From Streptomyces malaysiensis subsp. samsunensis (GTDB lineage Bacteria; Actinomycetota; Actinomycetes; Streptomycetales; Streptomycetaceae): 64,000 bases of DNA. The stretch covers positions 124,001 to 188,000 of the forward strand of contig NZ_JANIIC010000009.1 of assembly GCF_024519315.1 (NCBI RefSeq), read 5' to 3'. Position 1 is the first letter of the stretch. Every line of letters begins with the position of its first letter. Positions 8,026 through 16,806 of this stretch are shown one piece after another. The translations under genes were made by a program, and so were the position numbers. A model generated the notes under the pieces. That model worked only from the letters and a program-made list of their open reading frames with translations. It was not told where the DNA came from and did not search any database.

Positions 8026-10371
8026 TCAGCCGCGGGGCGTCGGGCGTCTGCCCGGTGGCTGGTCGGGTCTGGGCATCACCGGCGGTGGTTCGATGGGGCG
8101 GGTTTGCGGGGCGTCCGCGGACAGGGTGATGACCTCGCCGGCGTGGCTGATCCGGATGGGCTCGCCGGCCGTCAGCGCGTAGGTGACCCGCGAACCCGTG
8201 ATGTCGACCCGCAGACGGCTCCGCCGGTACCGCAGCGAGAAGGCCAGCCGGCCGAGGCTTTCGGGCAGCCGGGGAGCGAAGTACAGGACCTCCCCGTAGT
8301 CACGCATCCCGCCGAAGCCCGCGACCAGCCCTATCCAGGTGCCCGCCAGGGAGGCGATGTGCAGGCCGTCGCGGGTGTTCTTCTCCAGGTCCGCCAGGTC
8401 CATCAGCGCCGCCTCGCCCAGGTAGTCGTAGGCGAGACGGAGATGACCCACTTCCGCGGCCATCACACACTGGACACAGGCCGAGAGGGAGGAGTCCCGG
8501 ACGGTCAGCGGTTCGTAGTAGGCGAAGTCGCGCGCCTTCTCGTCGGCTTCGAAGGCATCGCCGCACAGGAACATCGCCAGCACCAGGTCCGCCTGTTTGA
8601 CCACCTGTTTCCGGTACAGGTCGAAGTACGGGAAGTGCAGCATCAGGGGGTACAGCTCGGGTGGTGTGCCCTTGAAGTCCCATACGTCGAGGGCGGTGTA
8701 GCCCGCCGACTGCTCGTGGAGGCCCAGCTCACGCACGTACGGCACGAACATCGCCTTGGCCGCGTCCCGCCATCCGGCGGCCTCCGCCTCGTCGACACCG
8801 AGCGCCGCGGCCTGCTCCGCGTGGCGCTCGGCCGCGTCGGCGGCGGCCCGCAGATTCACCCGGGCCATGAGGTTGGTGTACGTGTTGTCGTTCGCCACCG
8901 CGCTGTACTCGTCGGGGCCGGTGACGCCATCGATGTGAAAGCGGCCCCCGGAGTCGTGATGGCCGAGGGAATGCCACAGCCGGGCCGTCTCCACCAGCAG
9001 TTCCACACCGGTCCGCCGCTCGAAGTCGGTGTCGCCGGTGGCGCGGACGTAGCGCACGACGGCGGTGGCGATATCCGCGTTGATGTGGAAGGCCGCGGTG
9101 CCGGCCGGCCAGTAGCCGGAGCACTCCGCGCCATCGATCGTGCGCCACGGGAAGGCCGCACCCCGCAGCCCCAGCTGCCGGGCGCGCTCGCGCGCCGCCG
9201 GAAGGGTGTTCTGCCGCCAGTGCAGGGCCTCGGCCACGCAGTTCGGCGAGGCGTAGGTGAGCAGTGGCAGTACGAACGCCTCGGTGTCCCAGAAGGCGTG
9301 TCCGTCGTAGCCGGAGCCGGTCAGGCCCTTGGCCGGGATCGCCCGCTGTTCGGCCCGGGCGCCGGCCTGGAGTACGTGGAAGAGGGCGAAGCGCACCGCC
9401 TGCTGGATTTCCGCGTCGCCCTCGACCTCGATATCGGCATGGCTCCAGAAGCCGTCGAGAAACTCCCGCTGCTGGTCGACCAGGCCCTGCCAGCCGGTGT
9501 TGCGCGCACCGCTGAGCGCGGCCTCGACCTGGTCCCGCACGGCCGGCAACGAGCGGTACTCGGACCAGCCGTACGCGACGAACTTCTCGATGCGCAGCTT
9601 CTCACCGGGTTCGAGAACGGCGGTGACGGTCAGACGGCCCACGTCATCCGTGCTCTCGCCGGAGATCTGGCTGGATCCTGGGCCCCGCACCACATGGTCG
9701 GCGGCGGCAGCGACCCGCTGATTGCTCACCGCCGTGCGGTGCACCAGACGCAACCGCAGGTCGAAGGCGGTGTTCTCCTCGGGCAGAAGACACGACTCCA
9801 GGGCGGCGCCGACCCGGGGATCGCCGGTGAGCTCGGGCAGTTGCTCATTGGCGACGAGCTCCGACTGGAGGACCACGTCCGTCCGGTCGTCCAGCGGCTC
9901 CACCTCGTAGGCCACCGCGGCGATGGCGCGCTGGGTGAAGGAGACCAGCCTGGTGGAGTGCACCCGTACGGTCTTGCCGACCGGCGAGGTCCACTCGCAC
10001 ACGCGGTGGAGCAGCCCGGTGCGCAGGTCGAGCACCCGCTCATGGGACCGCAACCGCCCGTAGCGCAGGTCGAACGGTTCGTCGTCGACCAACAGCCGGA
10101 TGACCTTGCCGTTGGTCACGTTGATCACCGTCTGCCCGGACTCGGGAAAGCCGTAACCGCCCTCCGCGTACGGCAGCGGATGCTGCTCGTGCACACCGTT
10201 GAGGTAGCTGCCGGGCAAGGCGTGCGGTTCGCCCTCGTCGAGGTTGCCGCGCCAGCCGACATGGCCGTTGGACACGGCGAACACGGATTCGCTCTGGGCC
10301 AGTACGTCCAGGTTGAGCTCGGTCTCGCGAAGACACCAGGGCTCGACGGCGTAGGCATGGTGGGTGATCAC
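8026..10371 (-). CDS. Glycoside hydrolase family 65 disaccharide phosphorylase
   Basis: A 781-residue GH65 protein of the kind that phosphorolyses alpha-glucosides (maltose, trehalose, kojibiose or nigerose) to beta-glucose 1-phosphate and a sugar. The N-terminal domain carries SNGHVGWRGNLDEG; the (alpha/alpha)6 barrel has FWDTEAFVLPLLTY, the general acid in VTGPDEYS, KQADLVLAMF, and SLSACVQCVMAAE of the phosphate site. GTG 10371 is preceded by GGAGG at 8-nt spacing, which fixes the start. Usual partners (beta-phosphoglucomutase, ABC importer) are absent here; the HAD gene at 24939 is far away and shows no linkage. The exact disaccharide cannot be told. The enzyme is presumably cytoplasmic. 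Confidence 0.88.
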   Translation of the reverse strand: MITHHAYAVEPWCLRETELNLDVLAQSESVFAVSNGHVGWRGNLDEGEPHALPGSYLNGVHEQHPLPYAEGGYGFPESGQTVINVTNGKVIRLLVDDEPFDLRYGRLRSHERVLDLRTGLLHRVCEWTSPVGKTVRVHSTRLVSFTQRAIAAVAYEVEPLDDRTDVVLQSELVANEQLPELTGDPRVGAALESCLLPEENTAFDLRLRLVHRTAVSNQRVAAAADHVVRGPGSSQISGESTDDVGRLTVTAVLEPGEKLRIEKFVAYGWSEYRSLPAVRDQVEAALSGARNTGWQGLVDQQREFLDGFWSHADIEVEGDAEIQQAVRFALFHVLQAGARAEQRAIPAKGLTGSGYDGHAFWDTEAFVLPLLTYASPNCVAEALHWRQNTLPAARERARQLGLRGAAFPWRTIDGAECSGYWPAGTAAFHINADIATAVVRYVRATGDTDFERRTGVELLVETARLWHSLGHHDSGGRFHIDGVTGPDEYSAVANDNTYTNLMARVNLRAAADAAERHAEQAAALGVDEAEAAGWRDAAKAMFVPYVRELGLHEQSAGYTALDVWDFKGTPPELYPLMLHFPYFDLYRKQVVKQADLVLAMFLCGDAFEADEKARDFAYYEPLTVRDSSLSACVQCVMAAEVGHLRLAYDYLGEAALMDLADLEKNTRDGLHIASLAGTWIGLVAGFGGMRDYGEVLYFAPRLPESLGRLAFSLRYRRSRLRVDITGSRVTYALTAGEPIRISHAGEVITLSADAPQTRPIEPPPVMPRPDQPPGRRPTPRG

Positions 10372-10466
10372 TTCCGACCCTCCAGCAGCTCGTAGAGTCC
10401 GATGCCACGATGCTCACTGCGTCCGGGAAGTCCAACTTCGCCGTATTCACGAGTTTACCGGTGACA

Positions 10467-11387
10467 TCATCCGCGCGCCGCCGCGGGCTGTCCCATGGCG
10501 TCGAGTTCGTCCTTGCCCGGGTCGAGGCAGCGGGCGAGGCATCGGGTGCGGGACAGCCCGAGGATTCCGTACAGCAGCACACCCAGCCCCAGCAGCGCCG
10601 GTAGCAGCCAGAATCCGGTGCGTGGATGCTCTCCGTAGAGCGTCACACCGAGACAGAAACTCACCGTGGCATCGCCGAGCGTCAAAGCGGGTTGCGAGCC
10701 GATCAGCGGGCCCCCTTGCATGGCCACCCCGAGCAGGAACAGGGAAAACGAGCCCACCGCCGCGAAGCTGTACGTCTGCCACGCGGTGAAGAAGGCGACG
10801 GTGCCCCGGGTGGAGAGCACCTCCATGGCCGACTTGACCAGCGCCGCGGTGACGGCGTTTCCGATGGCTGCCGCCGCCGCGAGGCTGGCCGCCCGCATCA
10901 GACCGGCCGGGCGCCGCAGACCGGTGAGAACGAGGGCGGCGCCGATCCCTCCGGTGACCGCGAGCGCGGGCAGCCACCACCAGATGCCGGGCACCTGCTC
11001 GCGCCCTCCGCTGGGAGCCAGCGAGAAGAGGACCAGGGCCAGACCGCCGACGATGCAGGCCACGCGGATCCATGACGCCCGTGTCACACCGACCCGGAAG
11101 ACCATCCCCCCGATCACCAGGGCGAGCGGGAGTTCGAGGATGAAGATGGGCTGGACAGCGGCCAGCGATCCGGTGGCCAGAGCCAGCGCCTGGAAAAGGG
11201 CCGCGAAGATCACCCCGAGCATCCCGCCGAACCATACCGGGGTATGCGTCAGGTCGCGGATCAGCCCGATGCGCAATGACCGTGACGCGGGGACGGTGAG
11301 CGCCGCGCGCCGCTGCAAGACGGTCCCGAGTGCGTTGCTGCCGGCCGCGAGCAGGGCGAACAGGATGGACAGCATGATCGTCACCAT
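10467..11387 (-). CDS. DMT-superfamily membrane transporter
   Basis: About ten hydrophobic helices in 306 residues, as in the EamA/NIPA-like part of the DMT superfamily; starts MVTIMLSILFALLAAGSNALG. The halves are related (LPALAVTGGIGAALVLTG in the second). ATG 11387 is preferred over GTG 11396 because GGGAG lies 8 nt upstream. The C-terminal tail (LDPGKDELDAMG) is hydrophilic and cytoplasmic. It lies upstream of and parallel to the GH65 gene with a 95-nt gap, and is divergent from the kinase. The substrate is not evident. Confidence 0.75.
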   Translation of the reverse strand: MVTIMLSILFALLAAGSNALGTVLQRRAALTVPASRSLRIGLIRDLTHTPVWFGGMLGVIFAALFQALALATGSLAAVQPIFILELPLALVIGGMVFRVGVTRASWIRVACIVGGLALVLFSLAPSGGREQVPGIWWWLPALAVTGGIGAALVLTGLRRPAGLMRAASLAAAAAIGNAVTAALVKSAMEVLSTRGTVAFFTAWQTYSFAAVGSFSLFLLGVAMQGGPLIGSQPALTLGDATVSFCLGVTLYGEHPRTGFWLLPALLGLGVLLYGILGLSRTRCLARCLDPGKDELDAMGQPAAARG

Positions 11388-11606
11388 GGGCACCACTCCC
11401 GGGCTCGCGTCTGTTCATCGCGGTGCGCTCCGTCGGCCCCCCGGCCAGGCTACACAGATCGCGCCGGACGATGGCCTCCGCCGATCCCCGCGGTCCCGCC
11501 CCCGCCGGTGGCGCCACCGCGTCTTGGGGGAGAGCTGTTCCGGGACGGTGGGGTTCGTTTACGCTGTCGCTCGCTCGAACGGTGAGAGACGGGGTGACGG
11601 GGAGCG

Positions 11607-13988
11607 ATGTCCCGACCGGAGCATGGTCGACCGGCGGTTCCATCCAGGGGTGCGGGGCAGGGACCGGGGTGGCCGACAGCTCCGCCGCCACACCGCCCGC
11701 TGGGGGCGGCTGATCCCGCCGAGGCCGGTCCGTACCGGCTGGAGGCGGTGCTGGGCGCGGGCGGGATGGGCCGTGTCTATCTGGGGCGTACGCCTGCCGG
11801 TAGCGCGGTGGCGGTCAAGGTCGTCCACCGCGAATACGCGGGCGACGCGTCCTTCCGTAAGCGCTTCGAACAGGAAGTGGCGGCGGCCCGGCGGGTCCAG
11901 GGCCTCTACACCGTGCCGGTCGTGGACGCGGATCTCCAGGCCGAAGAGCCCTGGCTGGCCACGGCGTACGTACCCGGGCCGTCCCTTCAGCACGCGGTCG
12001 CCGAAAGCGGGCCGCTGCCCGCCGAGGCGGCGCTGGGGCTGATCGCCAGGGTTGCCGAAGCCTTGCAGTCCATCCACGCCGCCGACGTGATCCACCGGGA
12101 CCTGAAACCCTCCAACATCATCCTCACCGCGGATGGGCCCAAGGTCATCGACTTCGGTATCGCCCGGGCCGCGGACGTCACCGCGGTGACCGCCACCGGG
12201 ATGCGCACCGGGACGCCCGCCTATATGGCGCCCGAGTACATCAGGGGGCAGAACGTCACCGAGGCCGGCGATGTGTTCGCGCTCGGAGTCGTCGCCCACT
12301 TCGCCGCCACCGGACGGCTCGCCTTCGGCGGCGGCACCGACCACGGTGTGGTCTACCGCATCCTGGAGCAGGCTCCCGACCTCGACGGCTGCCCCGAGCC
12401 GCTCCGGACCATCGCCGCCGGCTGCCTGGAGAAGGAGCCGGAGCGGCGGCCGACCCCCGCCGAGGTCATCGCACAGTGCCGACGGGGCTCCGCTACGGGA
12501 ATCGCCGAGGCGCACACACCAACTGTCGTGTCGCCGTCGGCGCCCGAGCCCGCCACGCGGTCGGCGCCCGAGCCCGTCATACGGCCAGGGGCCGAGCCCG
12601 CCACACGGCGGGCGTCCGAGCCCGCCGCGCTGCCAGGGGCGGAACCCGGCGCACGGCGAGGGGCCGGGCCCGTCACCCCCGGCCCGCCCAACGCCCCCGG
12701 GGCGCCCGACGCCGACACCCTCACCTCCGCGCCGCCCCGAGGAGCCAGGTCCGCCACCCCCGCACCGCCGACGCCCGCTCCCGCCGCGCACCCCCCGGCG
12801 CGGGGCGCCGCCCCCGGCGGTCCCGCGACGCCACCGGACACGGACACCCCGCCGGACCCACCCACCCCGGACCCCGTCGCCACATCCGCCCCGGGGCTGC
12901 CCGTACTGCTCGGCGGGGCCGGGATCCTCGTCCTCGCCGTCATCCTGATCGCCGTCTACCTCCCCGGCTCTTCCCCCGACCGAGGCCCCAGCCTCCCCTA
13001 CCGTTCGTTCGGGCCCATGGCCTCCCTCGGCCCCACCGGCCAGTCCAAGACGGCGGAAGGCTTGGCGTTCAGCCCGGACGGCAAGACGCTCGCCACCGGC
13101 AACGACGAGGGCAAGGTGCGGCTGTGGAACGTCGCCGACCGCAAGCCACGAGCCACGTTCACGCAACGCGACAGCGTCGGCAACGAGGGGTTCGCGAACC
13201 GCGGTGTGACGTTCAGCCCCGACGGCAAGCTCCTCGCCGCCACCAATACGACCGGGTGGCTGACCATGTGGGACGTGGCCGAACACCGGCAGGTTCGCTT
13301 CCTCGGCGGAGTCGAAAGCGGCGAAAGGGTGGCCTTCAGCCCTGATGGCAAGCTGTTCGCCACCGGCAGTGGGCCCGGCTCGGTGTTCCTGTGGGACACC
13401 AACAGCCGCGAGGACGAGATACTCGCCTACTACGACCAGGAGGCCAAGGTTACGGGCGTGGCGTTCAGCCCGGACGGCAAGACGCTGGCCTCCGCGGGCG
13501 ACGACTCCGACAGCAACCTCACCCCGAAACACTCGGTGCGGCTGTGGGACGTGGCACACCGCGATCCGGAACCTTACGGCCAGGACGATCCACGGGTCAC
13601 CATCTCCCCCGCGCAAGGAGTCCTGAGCCTGGCGTTCAGTCCGGACGGCAGGACGCTCGCCACCGGCAGCTACGACGGCAAGGTGCGGCTGTGGGACGCG
13701 GCCACCGGCCGTCAACGAGCCACCCTCGGCGACTCCCTTGTCGCATCGGAGGTCAATCACCTGGCGTTCAGCCCGGACGGCAAGACGCTCGCCACCCCCT
13801 CCGCATACGGCCTGTTGCTGTGGAACGTGGCCACCCGTAAACCGCGCGCCATCCTGTCGACCAGCGCGGAGGGGGCGGCCAACGTGATCCAGGACGTGTC
13901 CTTCAGCCAGGACGGCCGGCTCATCGCGGGCAACGACAGCAAGCACCGCAGGGTGTACCTGTGGAAGAACCCGTACCGGGCACGCTGA
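11607..13988 (+). CDS. Membrane Ser/Thr protein kinase with seven-bladed WD40 propeller
   Basis: A 793-residue receptor kinase. The Hanks-type kinase has GAGGMG near residue 50, VAVKVV, HRDLKPSN with catalytic D165, and DFG at 182-184. A Pro/Ala/Glu-rich linker of about 140 residues (APEPATR-type repeats) follows. One transmembrane helix lies at about 430-453 ([20 protein letters not shown]). The extracytoplasmic part holds seven FSPDGK...LW repeats, enough for a complete beta-propeller. Start ATG 11607 follows GGGGAG. The design suggests external ligand or protein sensing coupled to cytoplasmic phosphorylation. It stands alone, divergent from the DMT transporter, so the partner is unknown. 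Confidence 0.9.
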   Translation: MSRPEHGRPAVPSRGAGQGPGWPTAPPPHRPLGAADPAEAGPYRLEAVLGAGGMGRVYLGRTPAGSAVAVKVVHREYAGDASFRKRFEQEVAAARRVQGLYTVPVVDADLQAEEPWLATAYVPGPSLQHAVAESGPLPAEAALGLIARVAEALQSIHAADVIHRDLKPSNIILTADGPKVIDFGIARAADVTAVTATGMRTGTPAYMAPEYIRGQNVTEAGDVFALGVVAHFAATGRLAFGGGTDHGVVYRILEQAPDLDGCPEPLRTIAAGCLEKEPERRPTPAEVIAQCRRGSATGIAEAHTPTVVSPSAPEPATRSAPEPVIRPGAEPATRRASEPAALPGAEPGARRGAGPVTPGPPNAPGAPDADTLTSAPPRGARSATPAPPTPAPAAHPPARGAAPGGPATPPDTDTPPDPPTPDPVATSAPGLPVLLGGAGILVLAVILIAVYLPGSSPDRGPSLPYRSFGPMASLGPTGQSKTAEGLAFSPDGKTLATGNDEGKVRLWNVADRKPRATFTQRDSVGNEGFANRGVTFSPDGKLLAATNTTGWLTMWDVAEHRQVRFLGGVESGERVAFSPDGKLFATGSGPGSVFLWDTNSREDEILAYYDQEAKVTGVAFSPDGKTLASAGDDSDSNLTPKHSVRLWDVAHRDPEPYGQDDPRVTISPAQGVLSLAFSPDGRTLATGSYDGKVRLWDAATGRQRATLGDSLVASEVNHLAFSPDGKTLATPSAYGLLLWNVATRKPRAILSTSAEGAANVIQDVSFSQDGRLIAGNDSKHRRVYLWKNPYRAR

Positions 13989-14062
13989 GCGCTCCGCTGG
14001 AGGTGCCCTGATTCCGCTGATCCGCTTGGAGGGCGAGAGGGCGAGAGGACGAGGATGGGCGT

Positions 14063-14833
14063 ATGACCGCCATCTCGCGCGCCCATTCGTTCAACGCGGC
14101 CGCCGCCCAGTACGCCGCGAACCGCCCTTCCTACCCGCCCGCACTCCTGGACACCGTCGAGGAACTCGCCGGACGCCCCCTCGCGGGTGCCCGTGTCGCC
14201 GATGTCGGCGCGGGGACCGGCATCGCCACCGCCTTGCTGCGCGAGCGCGGCGCCGATGTGATCGCCGTCGAACCGGGCGCGGGCATGGCGGCCCAGTTCC
14301 GCCACGCGCTTCCGGACGTGCCGATCGTCCGGGGCGACGGCAACGCCCTGCCGCTCGCCGACGCCTCCCGCGACCTGATCACATACGCGCAGTCCTGGCA
14401 CTGGACCGACACCGAGCGGTCCGTTCCCGAGGCGCTGCGGGTGCTGCGCAAAGGTGGCGCGCTGGCGGTCTGGTGGGACACCACGGCCTTCGATGTGCCG
14501 TGGATCGCCGCCCAGGCCGAACGCATCGCGATCCACTGCGGTGTGGAGCCGGGCCCTCGGGCGCGGCCCGACGACGGCCAGGCCGCCCGGCTCGCGGGCC
14601 TCACGGGTTTCCCCGGTCTGCGCCACACACGCCGCCATGTGCGCTGGAGCCGCGTCGTCTCCCTCGATACGCACCTCGCCAACATCACCAGCCACTCGGC
14701 GTTTCTCGTTCTCGGCGAGGCCCGCACCCGGGCGTTTCTCGCCGAGGAGCGCGGTCGGCTGAGCGAGATGTTCCCGGACGGGACTGTGGGGGAGACCTAC
14801 GTGGTCGATCTGCTGGTGGCGACCCGCGCCTGA
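14063..14833 (+). CDS. Class I SAM-dependent methyltransferase
   Basis: 256 residues with a methyltransferase-11 type fold: motif I VADVGAGTGIATALL, acidic end of strand 2 VIAVEPGAGM, motif II/III region DLITYAQSWHWTD and post-motif VLRKGGALAVWWDT. The N-terminus (HSFNAAAAQYAANRPSYP) is typical of the UbiE/trans-aconitate-like group that acts on small molecules. It begins 74 nt after the kinase gene and may share its transcript, or have its own promoter. No substrate-defining neighbour is present. Confidence 0.85.
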   Translation: MTAISRAHSFNAAAAQYAANRPSYPPALLDTVEELAGRPLAGARVADVGAGTGIATALLRERGADVIAVEPGAGMAAQFRHALPDVPIVRGDGNALPLADASRDLITYAQSWHWTDTERSVPEALRVLRKGGALAVWWDTTAFDVPWIAAQAERIAIHCGVEPGPRARPDDGQAARLAGLTGFPGLRHTRRHVRWSRVVSLDTHLANITSHSAFLVLGEARTRAFLAEERGRLSEMFPDGTVGETYVVDLLVATRA

Positions 14834-14934
14834 GGCTGCCGAGGGCCCGCCCATCCATGGGTCCCGGTCATGCGCGGGTTCCGCGGGTGCGCAGGGCCGC
14901 TGATGCGCAGGCCCTGGCCATGCGCGGGTCCCGC

Positions 14935-15792
14935 TCACTCATGGGGGACGACGGCGACCGGACAGTCCGCGTGGTGCACCGCGGCCTGCACCACGGGGCC
15001 CAGGCGGGGCCCCAGCGCGGGCGGGCGCTTCCGCCGGCCGACCATCAGCAGATCGCTGTCGGCCGCGGCCTCCACGACGGCCTGGGCCGGACTCTCCAGC
15101 CGGACCTCGTCGACGACCTTCACCCGGGGGAACTTCTCCCGCCAGGGCCGCAGCACCTCGTCCATTTCCCGGCGCGCCTGCTCCGCGGTCTCCCGGGCCA
15201 CGTCGGAATCCGTATCCGTGCCGGAGCCGCGCGCCCGCTCCGGCCTTCTGCCGTGGACGGCGTGCAGGGGCACATCGCGGGTGAACGCGGTGACGTAGGC
15301 GAACTCCAGGAGGTTGTCCTGGGGGCCGTGCAGGCTCAGGCCCACGACCACATGCCGTCGGTGTCCGTCCGCTTTCTGCCCCGCGCGCATCAGTACCACC
15401 GGCCGCTCCGCGCGGGCGATGGTGTACAAGCCGATGTCACCCAGGAAGAAGCTGGCCACCCGGTCCAGCCCCCGCGATCCGAGCACCAGCATGCGGGACC
15501 GCGCGGCCGCGTCGAGCAGCGCCTTCTCGGCCTCGTCCGCGACCAGGTCCTCGATGATGGTGAGCTCGGGATGGTCGCGGGCCAGCTCGGTGTGCGCGTC
15601 GTGCACGATCCGCTTCGCCCAGTAGTTCTGTTCGTCCGCCGCCGGGCTGTCGGGTGTGGCCGGGCACAGCAGGATCCACGCATGTGTCAGGCGCAGCGCC
15701 AGTTGGCGCCGCTCCGCCTCGTCGGCGGCCCAGTGAGCGGCGGCCAGGCTCTCGGCGGAGCCGTCGAGTCCCACGGTGACCACTTGTTCCAT
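14935..15792 (-). CDS. Universal stress protein, tandem UspA domains
   Basis: 285 residues with two UspA domains. The first begins VTVGLDGSAESLAAAHWA and ends with the ATP-loop motif VLGSRGLDRVASFFLG; the second begins HVVVGLSLHGPQDNLLEFA and ends MVGRRKRPPALG...CPVAVV. The second domain has a less complete G-x2-G-x9-G loop. ATG 15792 is preceded by CAGGAGG. With the CBS-BON protein and the Acg-type nitroreductase next to it, it resembles the DosR/OsdR dormancy regulons of actinobacteria, in which USPs bind ATP and slow growth under hypoxia. That role is inferred from context. Confidence 0.9.
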   Translation of the reverse strand: MEQVVTVGLDGSAESLAAAHWAADEAERRQLALRLTHAWILLCPATPDSPAADEQNYWAKRIVHDAHTELARDHPELTIIEDLVADEAEKALLDAAARSRMLVLGSRGLDRVASFFLGDIGLYTIARAERPVVLMRAGQKADGHRRHVVVGLSLHGPQDNLLEFAYVTAFTRDVPLHAVHGRRPERARGSGTDTDSDVARETAEQARREMDEVLRPWREKFPRVKVVDEVRLESPAQAVVEAAADSDLLMVGRRKRPPALGPRLGPVVQAAVHHADCPVAVVPHE

Positions 15793-15820
15793 GGCGTGCC
15801 TCCTGCCGGATGCGGGGATG

Positions 15821-15884
15821 CGCGGATACCTGGATACGCGGATACCTGAATGCTGGAATACCGGGATACCGGGATACCGGGATG
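15821..15884. repeat. GGATACC/CCGGGATA short tandem repeats
   Basis: The gap between the CBS-BON stop and the USP start is filled with GCGGATACCT and CCGGGATA units (three CCGGGATA copies in a row). It probably arose by slippage; no hairpin of note. Confidence 0.65.
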
Positions 15885-15912
15885 TGTGGTTGCCAGAGCG
15901 CCTGGGCCGGGT

Positions 15913-16587
15913 CTACGCGGCCGTGGCCGCGCCCCCGGTGTCATCGGTGCCGTAGGCGATGTGTTCGGTCACCGAGACCACCCCGTCCACGCTCCGGCAC
16001 AGCCGCACGATGACCGGGATCAGGCTTCTGGCCTCGACCGATCCGTTCAGAGTGACCTCGCCCTCCCGTACGTCGACCGTCATGGCCGAGGGAGCCAGCC
16101 GCAGGGTCCGGCGCAGCAGGTCCCTCTCGATCTCGTCGCGGATCGCGTCGTCGTGGCGCAGGAAGACCCGTAGCAGGTCGCCACGGGTGATGATGCCGAG
16201 CAGCTTGTCGGTCTCGTCCACGACGGGGAGCCGCCTGATGTTCCGGTCCGACATCACGCGGGCCGCCTCGACGACCGTCCACTCCGGACGCGCGCACACG
16301 GCGGGTGCCGACATCAGCGCGTCGGCCCTCGCCCCCTCCGCCTTCGCGCGCTCCCATGCCTCCAGGCGCGGGACCGGCAGCAGACCGGACGGGTCGGTCT
16401 GCCCGGCCGACTTGCGCAGCAGATCGGCCTCGGACACCAGGCCGATCGGGCGTCCCGAGCCGTCCACCACCGGCACGGCGGTGACATCGTTCTCCGTGAG
16501 CAGCCCTACGAGTTCCTTGAACGGCATCTCACGCGGCGCCTGGACCACCGGGCGCGTCATGAGCTCTCCGACCGTTCTGTGGTGCAT
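15913..16587 (-). CDS. CBS-pair and BON-domain protein
   Basis: 224 residues. Two CBS motifs form a Bateman module (MTRPVVQAPREMPFKELVGLLTE near the start; ALMSAPAVCARPEWTVVEAARVM near 95), usually a sensor of adenine nucleotides. A BON domain follows at about 150-215 (REGEVTLNGSVEARSLIPVIV). CBS-BON proteins are common in hypoxia/dormancy clusters, compare Hrp1 of mycobacteria for the CBS part. ATG 16587 is preceded by AGAGGAG. It is parallel to the USP gene and divergent from the DUF1918-Acg gene; paired dyads lie in the shared promoter. Confidence 0.9.
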   Translation of the reverse strand: MHHRTVGELMTRPVVQAPREMPFKELVGLLTENDVTAVPVVDGSGRPIGLVSEADLLRKSAGQTDPSGLLPVPRLEAWERAKAEGARADALMSAPAVCARPEWTVVEAARVMSDRNIRRLPVVDETDKLLGIITRGDLLRVFLRHDDAIRDEIERDLLRRTLRLAPSAMTVDVREGEVTLNGSVEARSLIPVIVRLCRSVDGVVSVTEHIAYGTDDTGGAATAA

Positions 16588-16690
16588 GTTCCGGCTCCTC
16601 TCGCAGACCCGCGGCGGGTCGGCCGGTGTTCGCCTATCGAGCTTGCCAGCTCATGCCCGCCGCCGGATGAGCCTCATGGCACCTTCTCCC

Positions 16691-16724
16691 GGCCACCCGG
16701 CCCACCACGGGGCCATCCGGCCCC
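16691..16724. promoter_or_regulatory. Two dyads 20 bp apart, candidate DevR/OsdR-type operator
   Basis: GGCC-ACCC-GGCC at 16691-16702 and the longer GGGGCC-ATCC-GGCCCC at 16709-16724 have the same 4-nt spacer and centres exactly 20 bp apart, so they lie on one helix face. They sit between the divergent CBS-BON and Acg-type genes. Tandem boxes with this spacing suit NarL/DevR-family dimers, but the match to a published consensus was not checked. Confidence 0.45.
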
Positions 16725-16806
16725 TCGTCCGGGGGCTTTCCGCCCCCAGGACACCTTCCGCCCGCGGTGCCACATTGGAGATGTCAGGCAGAGAGGCGGG
16801 ATCTCG

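Noticed and set aside
5795..8182. Long plus-strand open frame opposite the SpoIIE phosphatase
   Set aside because: Gly/Gln/Val-rich antisense shadow without motifs; the minus strand has full PAS, GAF and PP2C signatures.
11423..11713. Alternative plus-strand gene overlapping the kinase start
   Set aside because: No domain, poor composition, and the kinase frame with GGGGAG and a full kinase motif set explains the region.
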